Source of the DNA: Streptomyces sp. NBC_00442
GTDB taxonomy: Bacteria; Actinomycetota; Actinomycetes; Streptomycetales; Streptomycetaceae
Reading direction: 5' to 3'
Assembly (NCBI RefSeq): GCF_036014195.1
Contig: NZ_CP107918.1
Span: forward strand, 1,550,001 to 1,614,000
Length of the DNA stretch: 64,000 bases
Numbering within the stretch: the stretch's first letter is position 1; each line of letters starts with the position of its first letter. Below are positions 18,481 through 27,190 of the stretch, piece after piece. Under the pieces are notes generated by a model. The model searched no databases. It had not been told where the DNA came from and was given only the letters and a program-made list of their open reading frames with translations. The position numbers and the translations under genes are program-made.

Positions 18481-18499
18481 GAAGGTTCACCTAACTCGG
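18481..18499. promoter_or_regulatory. candidate iron box (IdeR/DmdR type) upstream of siderophore cluster
   Basis: On the minus strand the core GTTAGGTGAACCT matches the DtxR/IdeR consensus core GTTAGSCTAACCT at 11 of 13 positions. The outer arms of the 19-mer are poor. It lies about 150 bp before the aminotransferase start, in the 337-bp divergent spacer 18330-18666. The rest of that spacer shows no other clear element. Confidence 0.45.
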
Positions 18500-18666
18500 G
18501 GGGGGCCGGGCGGTGGCGCGGAGGCCCGACCTCGGCCCTGCCTCGAACCGCCGCGGCGGGCAACGGCATAGTGGGGGCCGCACTTCGGCGCCGCTTCACG
18601 GTGGCGTCGTCCACGAGTGCAGACGACGAAGACGCTTTGATGACGACGTTCCAGGGGGAATTCCAG

Positions 18667-19890
18667 ATGCGACCGACACGCCAGTCCAGCGCCGAGCGCA
18701 CGGGGAGGAGCGCGCGCCGCGGGGCCTCTCCCGTGCTGGCCGCGCTCGGCCTCACGGCCGCGCTCGCGCTGACCGCCACCGCGTGCGGACCCGGTGATTC
18801 CAGCGCCGACAGCAAGCCGACGGCTTCGGTGGCCCCGAGCGGCACCGACAAGTTCCAGATTCCCGCGGACGTCCAGGAGCAGCTCAAGAAGCACGGGATC
18901 GACCTGGACAAGTGGAAGAACGGCGAGTGGAGGAACTGGGACCGCGCCACCTGGCTGCGTGAGGCGAAGGACTACATCAACCCGATCATCCAGGGCCTGT
19001 GGGACCCGGACCGCATGCGCAAGGCGGACAAGCCTCCGGAGAAGGCCGTTCCCAACGACATCTCCGGTGACAAGGGCGTCACGGACCCGACGCCGGCGCC
19101 CGTCAAGGCGGCCGCGGTGAAGGCTCCGTACCACCAGAACCTGCCGGAGCTCGGCAAGCTGTTCTTCGACAGCCCCGAAGGTTCGATGGTGTGCTCGGCG
19201 ACCGTCGTGACGGACCCGGCGCACCCGGGCAAGTCCAACATGGTGTGGACCGCGGGCCACTGTGTGCACGCGGGCGCCAAGGGCGGCTGGTACCGCAACA
19301 TCGCCTTCGTCCCCTCCTACAACAACACCAACCTGCCGACTGCCCAGCTGCAGAAGGCCACCAAGCAGCAGATCGCCCCGTACGGCGTCTACTGGGCCGA
19401 CTGGGCCCAGACGTCGCAGCAGTGGATCGAGGGCGGCGGCCCGACCGGCGGACAGGGCGCTCCGTACGACTTCGCGGTGCTGCACGTGACGCCGGAGAAG
19501 GGCTCGAACGGCAAATCCCTCGAGGAGACCGTCGGCGGCGCGCTGCCGGTGGACTTCAACGCTCCGGCCGTGCCGAAGATCAGCTCCATGACGGCCAACG
19601 GCTACCCGGCCGCGCCTCCCTATGACGGCCAGAAGCTGTTCCAGTGCAAGGCCAAGCCGGGCCGGCTGTCGCTGGAGGCGAGCATGCCGACGATGTACCG
19701 CCTCGGCTGCACCATGACGGGCGGTTCCTCCGGCGGCGGCTGGATCGCGACGGGCTCGGACGGCAAGCCCTCGCTCGTGTCCAACACCTCCATCGGCCCG
19801 GTCACCGCCGGCTGGCTCGCCGGCCCGCGCCTGGGCAAGGAGGCCAAGGGTGTCTTCGACTCGGTGAGCACCAAGTACGCCGGACGGTGA
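18667..19890 (+). CDS. secreted trypsin-like serine peptidase lipoprotein (copy 1)
   Basis: 407 residues. The start is ATG 18667, chosen because AGGGGGA lies 7-12 nt upstream. A twin-arginine-like n-region and hydrophobic core lead to ALALTATAC, a streptomycete-type lipobox with Cys40 as the likely lipidated residue. The mature protein has a peptidase S1-like triad: His198 in VWTAGHCVH, Asp268 in GAPYDFAVLHV and Ser355 in TGGSSGGGW. The Cys residues flanking the His and Ser could form disulfides. The approximately 110 residues before the protease domain contain the WKNGEWRNWDRATWLREAKD segment shared with the next gene. It is probably attached to the outer membrane face and degrades extracellular protein. 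Substrates are unknown. Confidence 0.87.
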   Translation: MRPTRQSSAERTGRSARRGASPVLAALGLTAALALTATACGPGDSSADSKPTASVAPSGTDKFQIPADVQEQLKKHGIDLDKWKNGEWRNWDRATWLREAKDYINPIIQGLWDPDRMRKADKPPEKAVPNDISGDKGVTDPTPAPVKAAAVKAPYHQNLPELGKLFFDSPEGSMVCSATVVTDPAHPGKSNMVWTAGHCVHAGAKGGWYRNIAFVPSYNNTNLPTAQLQKATKQQIAPYGVYWADWAQTSQQWIEGGGPTGGQGAPYDFAVLHVTPEKGSNGKSLEETVGGALPVDFNAPAVPKISSMTANGYPAAPPYDGQKLFQCKAKPGRLSLEASMPTMYRLGCTMTGGSSGGGWIATGSDGKPSLVSNTSIGPVTAGWLAGPRLGKEAKGVFDSVSTKYAGR

Positions 19891-20093
19891 GCACTGTGGG
19901 GGTCCTGTGAATGGCCGGGGCCCCCTTTCGTCCCCCTCGTGCCCAGCGGGCATAGTAGGGGGCCGCACGGTGGGCGGAGGCGGACTCTCGCGCCCACCGC
20001 ACTGACAAGCACATGACAAGACTCAGTACCACGACCCAGTACATGGCAGAAGCCGCCCCTCGACGGGCGGGCTCATCAGGGGGAATCGTTTTC

Positions 20094-21263
20094 ATGCGAT
20101 CCATACGTCCGCTGCTGGCCGCTTCCGGTCTCGCGGCGGCTCTCGCACTGACCGCCACCGCGTGCGGTCCGGGCGGGGACGACGCCGACAGCAAGCCGTC
20201 CGCCTCCAGTTCCACCCCGGCCAAGGGCGGTGCGACCGCGCCCTCCGGCCTGGCCGACGCCCTCAAGAAGCACGGCGGCGACCTGGACAAGTGGAAGAAC
20301 GGCGGCTGGAAGAACTGGGACAAGGCCACCTGGCTGCGCGAGGCCAAGGACTTCGTCAACCCGGTGATCGACGGCCTGTGGAAGCCGGACCGGATGAAGT
20401 CCGCCCAGGACCCGCAGAAGACCATGGCGGCCGGCGACACCAACGGCGGCACGGGCATCTCCGACCCCGTGCCCGCGCCTGTCAAGGCCGTCCAGGAGAA
20501 GCTGCCCTACCACCAGTACGCGGCCCCGGTCGGCAAGGTGTTCTTCGACTCTCCCGAGGGCCCCATGGTGTGCTCGGGCACCGTCGTCAAGGACCCGGCC
20601 CACCCCGGCAGGTCCAACATGGTGTGGACCGCGGGCCACTGCGTCCACCGGGGCGGCTCCGGCGGCTGGTACCGCAACATCGCCTTCGTCCCCTCCTACA
20701 ACGACAAGGGGAAGTCGGCGTCGGCGCTGAACAACGCGCGGCCCGAGGAGATCGCCCCCTACGGCGTCTACTGGGCCGACTGGGTCTCCACCTCCAACGA
20801 GTGGATCAATGACGGCGGTCCGACCGGCGGCACCGGCGCCCCCTACGACTACGCGGTCCTCCACGTGCGGCCGGAGAAGGGCACCAAGTCCCTCGAAGAG
20901 ACCGTCGGCAACGCCCTGACGGTCAACTTCTCCGCCCCGCAGGCCAAGTCCGTCGCCTCGATGGGCGCGTGGGGCTACCCCGCCGCACCCCCCTACAACG
21001 GCCTCCAGATGTTCCGCTGCGTCGACCGCCCCGGTCAGCTCTCCATCAGTCCGGGCACTCCCCCGATGTACCGCATCGGCTGCACCATGACGGGCGGCTC
21101 CTCCGGCGGCGGCTGGTTCATGAACGGCCCCGACGGCAAGGCGCAGCTGGTCTCCAACACCTCGATCGGCCCGGTCACTTCGGGCTGGCTGGCCGGCCCC
21201 CAGCTCGGCGCGGGCGCCAAGGCGCTCTTCGACACGATGAGCGCGAAGTACGGCGGCCAGTAA
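20094..21263 (+). CDS. secreted trypsin-like serine peptidase lipoprotein (copy 2)
   Basis: 389 residues. The start is ATG 20094 (MRSIRPLLAASG) with AGGGGGA upstream. The signal ends in ALALTATAC, with Cys24 as the lipidation site. It is a clear paralogue of the preceding gene over its whole length, sharing the N-terminal WKNGGWKNWDKATWLREAKD element and the triad in VWTAGHCVH, GAPYDYAVLHV and TGGSSGGGW. Divergence is greatest in the linker after the lipobox and in the segment after residue 110. The 203 bp between the copies contains no strong terminator, so partial co-transcription is possible. A very strong hairpin follows. The pair looks like a local tandem duplication. Confidence 0.87.
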   Translation: MRSIRPLLAASGLAAALALTATACGPGGDDADSKPSASSSTPAKGGATAPSGLADALKKHGGDLDKWKNGGWKNWDKATWLREAKDFVNPVIDGLWKPDRMKSAQDPQKTMAAGDTNGGTGISDPVPAPVKAVQEKLPYHQYAAPVGKVFFDSPEGPMVCSGTVVKDPAHPGRSNMVWTAGHCVHRGGSGGWYRNIAFVPSYNDKGKSASALNNARPEEIAPYGVYWADWVSTSNEWINDGGPTGGTGAPYDYAVLHVRPEKGTKSLEETVGNALTVNFSAPQAKSVASMGAWGYPAAPPYNGLQMFRCVDRPGQLSISPGTPPMYRIGCTMTGGSSGGGWFMNGPDGKAQLVSNTSIGPVTSGWLAGPQLGAGAKALFDTMSAKYGGQ

Positions 21264-21302
21264 CCCCCCGGCCCCGCTACGACACAAGGCCCGGTACGAC
21301 AC

Positions 21303-21336
21303 AAGGCCCGCCCCCTCGCGTGAGGGGGCGGGCCTT
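21303..21336. terminator. strong bidirectional terminator
   Basis: A perfect 15-bp stem, AAGGCCCGCCCCCTC (21303-21317) pairing with 21322-21336, with a 4-nt loop. It lies between the peptidase gene and convergent hflX. Just before it, TACGACACAAGGCCCG is tandemly duplicated. Confidence 0.9.
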
Positions 21337-21351
21337 GCTCGTTGTCCCGAA

Positions 21352-21427
21352 GTCGCTCAACGCCCGTACGGACGCTCAACGCCCGTACGGACGCTCAGTG
21401 CGCGGCCGGACGCTCAGTGCGCGGCCG
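21352..21427. repeat. four 19-bp tandem units overlapping the hflX 3' end
   Basis: The units start at 21352, 21371, 21390 and 21409, each of the form GACGCTCA(A/G)... and 19 bp long. Units 1-2 end in CGCCCGTACG and units 3-4 end in TGCGCGGCCG. The hflX stop codon (minus strand TGA at 21414-21416) is inside unit 4, and unit 3 is an exact copy of that region. The array therefore appears to have grown out of the gene's terminal codons. Confidence 0.85.
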
Positions 21428-22916
21428 GCACATACGGGGCCAGCTCGGCGGCGAGCGCCTCGTGCACCCGGGCCTTGAGGACGGTGCCCTCCGCCACGTG
21501 CTCCTCGGAGATCACCTCGCCCTCGGCGTGCGCACGGGCGATCAACTGCCCGTGGGTGTACGGCACCAGCGCCTCGATCTCGATCTCGGGGCGCGGCAGT
21601 TCGGTGTCGATGAGCGCGAGCAGCTCCTCGATACCCGCACCGGTGCGGGCCGAGACCGCGATCGAGTGCCGCTCGATCCGCAGCAGCCGCTGCAGCACCA
21701 GCGGATCCGCCGCGTCCGCCTTGTTGATCACCACGATCTCCGGCACGTCGACCGCGCCCACGTCACGGATCACCTCACGCACGGCGGCCAACTGCTCCTC
21801 CGGCGCCGGGTGCGACCCGTCCACCACGTGCAGGATCAGGTCGGAGTCGCCGACCTCCTCCATCGTGGAGCGGAACGCCTCGACGAGGTGGTGCGGCAGA
21901 TGCCGGACGAAGCCGACGGTGTCGGCCAGCGTGTAGAGCCGCCCACTGGGCGTCTCCGCCCGGCGCACCGTCGGGTCGAGGGTGGCGAACAGCGAGTTCT
22001 CCACCAGCACGCCCGCGCCCGTGAGGCGGTTGAGCAGGGAGGACTTCCCGGCATTGGTGTAGCCGGCGATCGCCACCGAGGGCACCTTGTTGCGGCGCCG
22101 TTCCTGACGCTTGATCTCGCGGCCCGTCTTCATCTCCGCGATCTCACGGCGCATCTTCGCCATCTTCTCGCGGATCCGCCGACGGTCCGTCTCGATCTTG
22201 GTCTCACCGGGACCACGGGTGGCCATGCCGCCGCCACCGCTCGATCCGCCGCCGCCCATCTGACGCGACAGCGACTGACCCCAGCCGCGCAGCCTCGGCA
22301 GCATGTACTGCATCTGCGCGAGCGAGACCTGCGCCTTGCCCTCACGGGACTTGGCGTGCTGGGCGAAGATGTCGAGGATCAGCGCGGTCCTGTCGACCAC
22401 CTTGACCTTGACGACGTCTTCGAGGTGGATCAGCTGGCCGGGGCTCAGCTCACCGTCGCAGACCACCGTGTCCGCGCCGGTCTCAAGAACGATGTCGCGC
22501 AGCTCCTGCGCCTTGCCGGAACCGATGTAGGTGGCCGGGTCGGGCTTGTCACGGCGCTGGTAGACACCGTCGAGCACCAGGGCGCCCGCCGTCTCGGCGA
22601 GGGCCGCGAGCTCGGCGAGCGAGTTCTCCGCGTCCTGAAGCGTCCCCGTGGTCCATACACCGACCAGCACCACGCGCTCCAGGCGCAGCTGCCGGTACTC
22701 GACCTCGGTGACGTCCTCGAGCTCGGTGGAAAGGCCCGCCACGCGCCGCAGGGCGGCACGCTCGGAGCGGTCCAGCTGGGCGCCGTCGCGCGCTCCGTCG
22801 ATCTCGTGGCTCCAGGCGACGTCCTCTTCCATCAGGGCATCGGCCCGAAGGCTCTCGGTGCGGTGCGTGTCCGCGAAGCTCTGCTCGTCCTGGGAAGGGG
22901 ATGAAGAGGAGGTCAT
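21414..22916 (-). CDS. hflX: GTPase HflX
   Basis: A 500-residue ribosome-associated GTPase that splits or rescues stalled ribosomes. The N-terminal HflX domain carries the LSPGQLIHLEDVVKVKVVDR and ALILDIFAQHAKSREGKAQV signatures. It is followed by a Gly/Ser hinge, RQMGGGGSSGGGGMATRGPG, and a coiled helix rich in Lys/Arg. The G domain has G1 AGYTNAGKSSLLNRL, G3 LADTVGF, G4 VVINKAD and G5 HSIAVSARTG. The C-terminal subdomain ends in AELAPYVPAAH. About 90 acidic residues precede the domain, as in other actinobacterial HflX. In proteobacteria hflX often sits beside miaA and hfq. Here miaA is about 6 kb away. Confidence 0.96.
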   Translation of the reverse strand: MTSSSSPSQDEQSFADTHRTESLRADALMEEDVAWSHEIDGARDGAQLDRSERAALRRVAGLSTELEDVTEVEYRQLRLERVVLVGVWTTGTLQDAENSLAELAALAETAGALVLDGVYQRRDKPDPATYIGSGKAQELRDIVLETGADTVVCDGELSPGQLIHLEDVVKVKVVDRTALILDIFAQHAKSREGKAQVSLAQMQYMLPRLRGWGQSLSRQMGGGGSSGGGGMATRGPGETKIETDRRRIREKMAKMRREIAEMKTGREIKRQERRRNKVPSVAIAGYTNAGKSSLLNRLTGAGVLVENSLFATLDPTVRRAETPSGRLYTLADTVGFVRHLPHHLVEAFRSTMEEVGDSDLILHVVDGSHPAPEEQLAAVREVIRDVGAVDVPEIVVINKADAADPLVLQRLLRIERHSIAVSARTGAGIEELLALIDTELPRPEIEIEALVPYTHGQLIARAHAEGEVISEEHVAEGTVLKARVHEALAAELAPYVPAAH

Positions 22917-23112
22917 TGGATCCTTACGTCGTTGGAATTACGGACCGGAACCCCCGGGGGGAATTCCGGCTGTGTCGGTCACAACGCGTAATGGACCCGA
23001 ATGATTCCCGTACGGAATCCGGACCTGGCGACGTCGCCGACGTGAACGATGGTCGCACGGGCCCTTCGGGGCCGTCACCCCGGTTTTCCGGACCCGGCCG
23101 GCTCCGCCCCGG

Positions 23113-24576
23113 TCAGGCGTGCTTCGGCGCCTGGCTGTGCCAGTCGGGGTGGCCGGGCATCGGCGGGGTCTTCTCGCCGTACAGCCACGCCCGGAAGAAC
23201 CCGGTCAGGTCGCGACCGGCGATCCGCGAGGCCAGCGCGGCGAAGTCGGCGCTCGACGCCGTGGAGTCCCGGTGGTCCCGCACCCAGCGCCGCTCCAGCC
23301 GGTCGAAGGCGCGCTCCCCGATCTCCTGGCGCAGCGCGTACAGCACGAGGGCGCTGCCGTCGTAGACGACCGGACGGAAGATGCCGATCTTCTGCCCCGG
23401 CCCGGCCGCCCTCGGCGCGGCAGGCGGCCCGCCGGCCGTGCGCCAGCCGTCGGACAGGGCGTAGGCAGCACGCATCCTGCGCTCCATGGGCTGCTTGCCG
23501 AACTCCTCGGCGTACCGCGCCTCGTACCAGGTGGCGTGCCCCTCGTTCAGCCACAGGTCCGACCAGGCGTGGGGCGAGACGCTGTCCCCGAACCAGTGGT
23601 GTGCCAGTTCGTGCACCATGACGGAGTCGACGTACCACTCGGGGAATTCGGGCCGGACGAACAGTGACCGCTCGAACAGCGTCAGGGTCTGCGTCTCCAG
23701 CTCGAAACCGGTGTCGGCGCCGGCGATCAGCACCCCGTACGTCTCGAAGGGGTACGCCCCGACCTGTCGCTCCATCCACGCGATGTGGCCGGGCGTCTTC
23801 GCCAGCCACGGTTCGAGCGCATCCCGGTCCGCCGCCGGGACCACGTCACGGATCGGCAGTCCGTGCGGTCCCTCCCGGTGCAGCACGGCGGAGTGCCCGA
23901 TCGACACCTGGGCCAGCTCGGTCGCCATGGGGTGGCTGGTGCGGTACGTGGAGACGATCCGGCCGCCCCGGCGCTCCCGCGCGGCCGGCAGGCCATTGGC
24001 GACCACCGTCACATCGGCGGGTGCGGCCACGTGGAAGGTGAAGAACGCCTTGTCGGAGGGATGATCGTTGCAGGGGAACACCCGGTGGGCGGCGTCCGCC
24101 TGGTTGGCCATCACCAGGCCGTCGGTGGTCCGCACCCAGCCGCCGTCGCTCGCGGCGTCCGGAACGCTGGTGTGCCGCACGGTGATCCGCAGCGGTTCCC
24201 CGGCGGCGACGGGGTGCTCTGGAGTGATCACGAGATCCTCGTCGGCACTCGCGAACCGGGCCGGCCGCCCGTTCACCTCGGCGGCGTGGACCGCGCCCCG
24301 CGCGAAGTCCAGGTTGATCCGCTCCAGGGCGCCCGTCGCGACGGCGTCAATGGTCGTCACCGCCTCCAGCGGCTTCCTGTTGTCACCCACATAGGTGAGA
24401 CCGATGTCGTACGAGAGCACGTCGTAGCCGGGATTGCCAAGATGCGGGAAGAGCGGATCTCCGATACCGAGCGGCACCGGGGCGGGCAGGGCGGCGGCGA
24501 CTACGGAGGCCGCGGCGGCGGCGAGCAGCACGGCACGCAGATGGCGGGAGCGGGGACGGCGCGGGGTCAGCGGCAT
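23113..24576 (-). CDS. secreted M1 family metallopeptidase
   Basis: A 487-residue zinc aminopeptidase-like protein with an N-terminal signal or anchor (RRPRSRHLRAVLLAAAAASV). The HEXXH zinc site is VMVHELAHHWFGD, and the third ligand Glu lies in DLWLNEGHATWYE, the expected spacing for M1 peptidases. The N-terminal beta domain is short, and the large C-terminal helical domain of full-length PepN is missing. That is typical of the compact actinobacterial exported M1 members. It probably trims peptides at the cell surface. The gene is transcribed alone. A shift to degenerate repeats lies upstream toward the RSH gene. Confidence 0.9.
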   Translation of the reverse strand: MPLTPRRPRSRHLRAVLLAAAAASVVAAALPAPVPLGIGDPLFPHLGNPGYDVLSYDIGLTYVGDNRKPLEAVTTIDAVATGALERINLDFARGAVHAAEVNGRPARFASADEDLVITPEHPVAAGEPLRITVRHTSVPDAASDGGWVRTTDGLVMANQADAAHRVFPCNDHPSDKAFFTFHVAAPADVTVVANGLPAARERRGGRIVSTYRTSHPMATELAQVSIGHSAVLHREGPHGLPIRDVVPAADRDALEPWLAKTPGHIAWMERQVGAYPFETYGVLIAGADTGFELETQTLTLFERSLFVRPEFPEWYVDSVMVHELAHHWFGDSVSPHAWSDLWLNEGHATWYEARYAEEFGKQPMERRMRAAYALSDGWRTAGGPPAAPRAAGPGQKIGIFRPVVYDGSALVLYALRQEIGERAFDRLERRWVRDHRDSTASSADFAALASRIAGRDLTGFFRAWLYGEKTPPMPGHPDWHSQAPKHA

Positions 24577-24654
24577 GCCCTACCGCTACCAGCGCGAAGG
24601 GGCCCGCCGGTGCCGACTCGCATGGGGGCCACCCGAACGGGGGCGGCCACCGGG

Positions 24655-24790
24655 GCGATGACAGATGCCAGGTGTCAGATATCAATTGTCAAAAGTCAGA
24701 TGTCAGATGCCAAATGCCGGACATCGGATGGGCTGTTTCGGATCCCGGACATCGGATGTCGGATGTCGGATATCAGACGCTGATCATTGT
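24655..24790. repeat. degenerate TGTCAGATG/GACATCGGATG repeat spacer
   Basis: The spacer between the M1 peptidase start and the RSH stop is built from short, imperfectly repeated words: GTCAGATGTCAGATGCC, CCGGACATCGGATG (twice), GGATGTCGGATGTCGGATATC. Its A+T content is visibly higher than the surroundings. Similar words occur at 37255-37300 and 41843-41960. Confidence 0.65.
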
Positions 24791-24801
24791 CCGCCGACCT
24801 G

Positions 24802-26886
24802 TCACCCCGCGGCCGCCGGATGCTGCGCCCGGCTCACGTCGTACACCCCCGCTACGTCGCGCATGGTCCGCATGAGGGCCGGCAGCCCTGCCGCGTCCGG
24901 GAGTTGGAGCGTGTAGGTGTGCCGGACGCGCTGTTCGCTGGGGGGTTCCACGGTGGCCGAGACGATGGCCACGTCGGCGCCTGCGATGGCTTCGGTGAGA
25001 TCGGCGAGCAGGCGGGGGCGTCCGAAGGCCTCGGCGACCAGGGTGACCCTGCATTCCGCGGCGGCGCCCCAGCGCACCTCCACCGGCGCGCGCCCCACGG
25101 CCTGCATGCGGACGACGGCCGGACACTGCTGGCGGTGCACGGTCACGGCCGCGCCGCGTACCGAGAAGCCGGTGATCGCGTCGGGCGGTACGGGGGTGCA
25201 GCAGCCGGCGAGGCGTACGGTCACGCCCGGCAGGTCGGTCACCGCGTTGGCGGCCGCGCGCCGGTGGGCCGGGACGTTGACCTGGGGCCGGGGCGCCGCG
25301 GCGGGCACCGTGACGCCCTCCGGGTTGGCCGCGAGCCAGCCGGTGATCGCGATCCGGGCCCTCGGGGTCCTTGCGTGGTCGAGCCAGTCGGACGACGGGC
25401 CGGAGGTGGCGTCCTGGGCGAGCAGGAGCTGCACGGTGTCGCCGTCGTTCAGGACCGTACTGAGTGTTGCGAGGCGGCCGTTGACGCGGGCGCCGATGCA
25501 GCTGTGGGCGGCCGCCCCGTATTGCGCGTAGGCGGCGTCGACGCAGCTCGCTCCGGCCGGCAGGACCAGGGTGCGGTCGTCGGCGCAGAACACCGTGATC
25601 TCGCTGTCCCCCGCCAGTTCCTCGCGCAGGGAGGACCAGAAGGTGTCGGGGTCGGGGGCGTTCTGCTGCCAGTCCAGGAGGCGTGAGAGCCAGCCGGGGC
25701 GTGTGGGGTCCTCGCGTTCGTCCCCCGTCTGCTGCGGGCCGTCGCCGGGTCCTTGTGCGTAGGGGTTTCCGAGCGCGATGACCCCGGCTTCGGCGACTTT
25801 GTGCATCTGGCGTGTACGGATGAGGACTTCGGCGACTTCGCCGGACGGCCCGACGACCGCCGTGTGGAGCGACTGGTACAGGTTGAACTTGGGCGATGCG
25901 ATGAAGTCCTTGAACTCGGAGACGACCGGCGTGAAGCAGGTGTGGAGTTCGCCGAGGACGCCGTAGCAGTCGGCGTCCTCGGAGACGAGTACGAGCAGTC
26001 GCCCGAAGTCGCTTCCGCGCATTTCGCCGCGCTTGAGGCGGACCCGGTGCACGGAGACGAAGTGGCGTGGTCTGATGAGGACTTCGGCCTGGATGCCTGC
26101 CTCCCGCAGGACGGCCCGTACGCCGTCGGCGATGGCGGCGAGGGGGTCGACGGCGCCGGAGTTGGCCGCGATCAGGGCCCGGGTGTGCTCGTATTCCTCG
26201 GGGTGCAGGATCGCGAAGACGAGGTCTTCGAGTTCGGACTTGAGTGCCTGCACACCGAGGCGTTCGGCGAGCGGGATCAGTACGTCGCGGGTGACTTTGG
26301 CGATGCGGGCCTGTTTCTCGGGGCGCATCACGCCGAGGGTGCGCATGTTGTGCAGCCGGTCGGCGAGTTTGATCGACATCACGCGTACGTCGTCACCGGT
26401 GGCGACGAGCATTTTGCGGAACGTCTCGGGTTCGGCGGCGGCCCCGTAGTCGACCTTCTCCAACTTGGTGACGCCGTCCACCAGATAGGTGACTTCCGCG
26501 CCGAACTCGGCCCGTACCTGATCGAGCGTCACCTCGGTGTCCTCCACGGTGTCGTGGAGGAGGGAGGCGGTCAACGTGGTGGTTTCCGCGCCCAGTTCGG
26601 CGAGGATCAGCGTCACGGCGAGCGGGTGCGTGATGTACGGCTCGCCGCTCTTGCGGAACTGGCCGCGGTGGGAGGCTTCGGCGAGCACGTAGGCGCGGTG
26701 CAGTACGCCGAGGTCGGCGTCGGGGTGGTGGGCGCGGTGGGCGTCGGCCACATGGCCGATGGCGTCGGGCAGCCGGTCGCGTGGGACGGGCCCGAGCAGT
26801 GCCGCGCGGCCCAGCCGGCGCAGGTCGATCCTGGGGCGGCCGCGGCGGCGGCTCTGCGCACCAGGATTCGTGGCCTCTGCGCTCAT
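24802..26886 (-). CDS. rsh: RelA/SpoT homologue (RSH), likely ppGpp hydrolase with divergent synthetase domain
   Basis: 694 residues, start ATG 26886 with GGAGGTG 4 nt upstream. The HD hydrolase domain (about 55-210) keeps HD at 111-112 (SLLHDTVEDTEVT), Glu-Asp at 115-116, and IKLADRLHNMRTLG. The synthetase domain (about 260-375) is divergent. RPRHFVSVHRV replaces the usual RPKHxYSIYxK. DFGRLLVLV lacks the conserved Arg of the DxxAxRV strand, and NLYQSLHT replaces NGYQSLHT. The Glu of EVxIRT remains. A TGS domain (EITVFCADDRTLVLPAGAS) and a C-terminal ACT domain follow. It is probably the second streptomycete RSH, as distinct from the main RelA. Hydrolysis of (p)ppGpp is the safer prediction and synthesis is doubtful. 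Confidence 0.9.
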   Translation of the reverse strand: MSAEATNPGAQSRRRGRPRIDLRRLGRAALLGPVPRDRLPDAIGHVADAHRAHHPDADLGVLHRAYVLAEASHRGQFRKSGEPYITHPLAVTLILAELGAETTTLTASLLHDTVEDTEVTLDQVRAEFGAEVTYLVDGVTKLEKVDYGAAAEPETFRKMLVATGDDVRVMSIKLADRLHNMRTLGVMRPEKQARIAKVTRDVLIPLAERLGVQALKSELEDLVFAILHPEEYEHTRALIAANSGAVDPLAAIADGVRAVLREAGIQAEVLIRPRHFVSVHRVRLKRGEMRGSDFGRLLVLVSEDADCYGVLGELHTCFTPVVSEFKDFIASPKFNLYQSLHTAVVGPSGEVAEVLIRTRQMHKVAEAGVIALGNPYAQGPGDGPQQTGDEREDPTRPGWLSRLLDWQQNAPDPDTFWSSLREELAGDSEITVFCADDRTLVLPAGASCVDAAYAQYGAAAHSCIGARVNGRLATLSTVLNDGDTVQLLLAQDATSGPSSDWLDHARTPRARIAITGWLAANPEGVTVPAAAPRPQVNVPAHRRAAANAVTDLPGVTVRLAGCCTPVPPDAITGFSVRGAAVTVHRQQCPAVVRMQAVGRAPVEVRWGAAAECRVTLVAEAFGRPRLLADLTEAIAGADVAIVSATVEPPSEQRVRHTYTLQLPDAAGLPALMRTMRDVAGVYDVSRAQHPAAAG

Positions 26887-27120
26887 GGGGCACCTCCGGC
26901 AGCATCGACCGGCGGTGGAGGGACCGGCGTGCCCCTCCGGGCCGGTGCTTGATGCTACCGAGCCCACCACGTGGCGCAGTCCCGCTCTCGCTCAGCGTGA
27001 ACCGGATCACCCATTCGAGCGAAGGTTTCGGCCATGCCCGTTTCGTTGTCGGCCGGTGCGGTCAAGGGGCGGCAGGCGCCGAACCGACGCCGAACCGACG
27101 GCCCTGTGCCGACGGCGCAG

Positions 27121-27176
27121 AGCTGTCGATCCTGAGCCGTCGGTCCTGAGCTGTCGGTCTGGAGCCGGCAGTGCTC
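27121..27176. repeat. 14-bp tandem repeat downstream of dapF
   Basis: Four 14-bp units resembling AGCTGTCGGTCCTG start at 27121, 27135, 27149 and 27163, with a further CCGGCAGTGCTC duplication reaching the dapF stop at 27191. Just upstream GCCGAACCGAC is also duplicated (27078-27099). The whole 304-bp spacer 26887-27190 otherwise shows nothing I can name beyond the RSH upstream region. Confidence 0.75.
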
Positions 27177-27190
27177 TCGGCCGGCAGTGC

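Noticed and set aside
19980..20012. TTGTCAGTG match on the minus strand near 20004
   Set aside because: No TANNNT element follows at 8 bp, and no minus-strand gene lies downstream.
21352..21427. CRISPR-like array at the hflX end
   Set aside because: The units are 19 bp and directly abutting with no spacers, so this is a tandem repeat.
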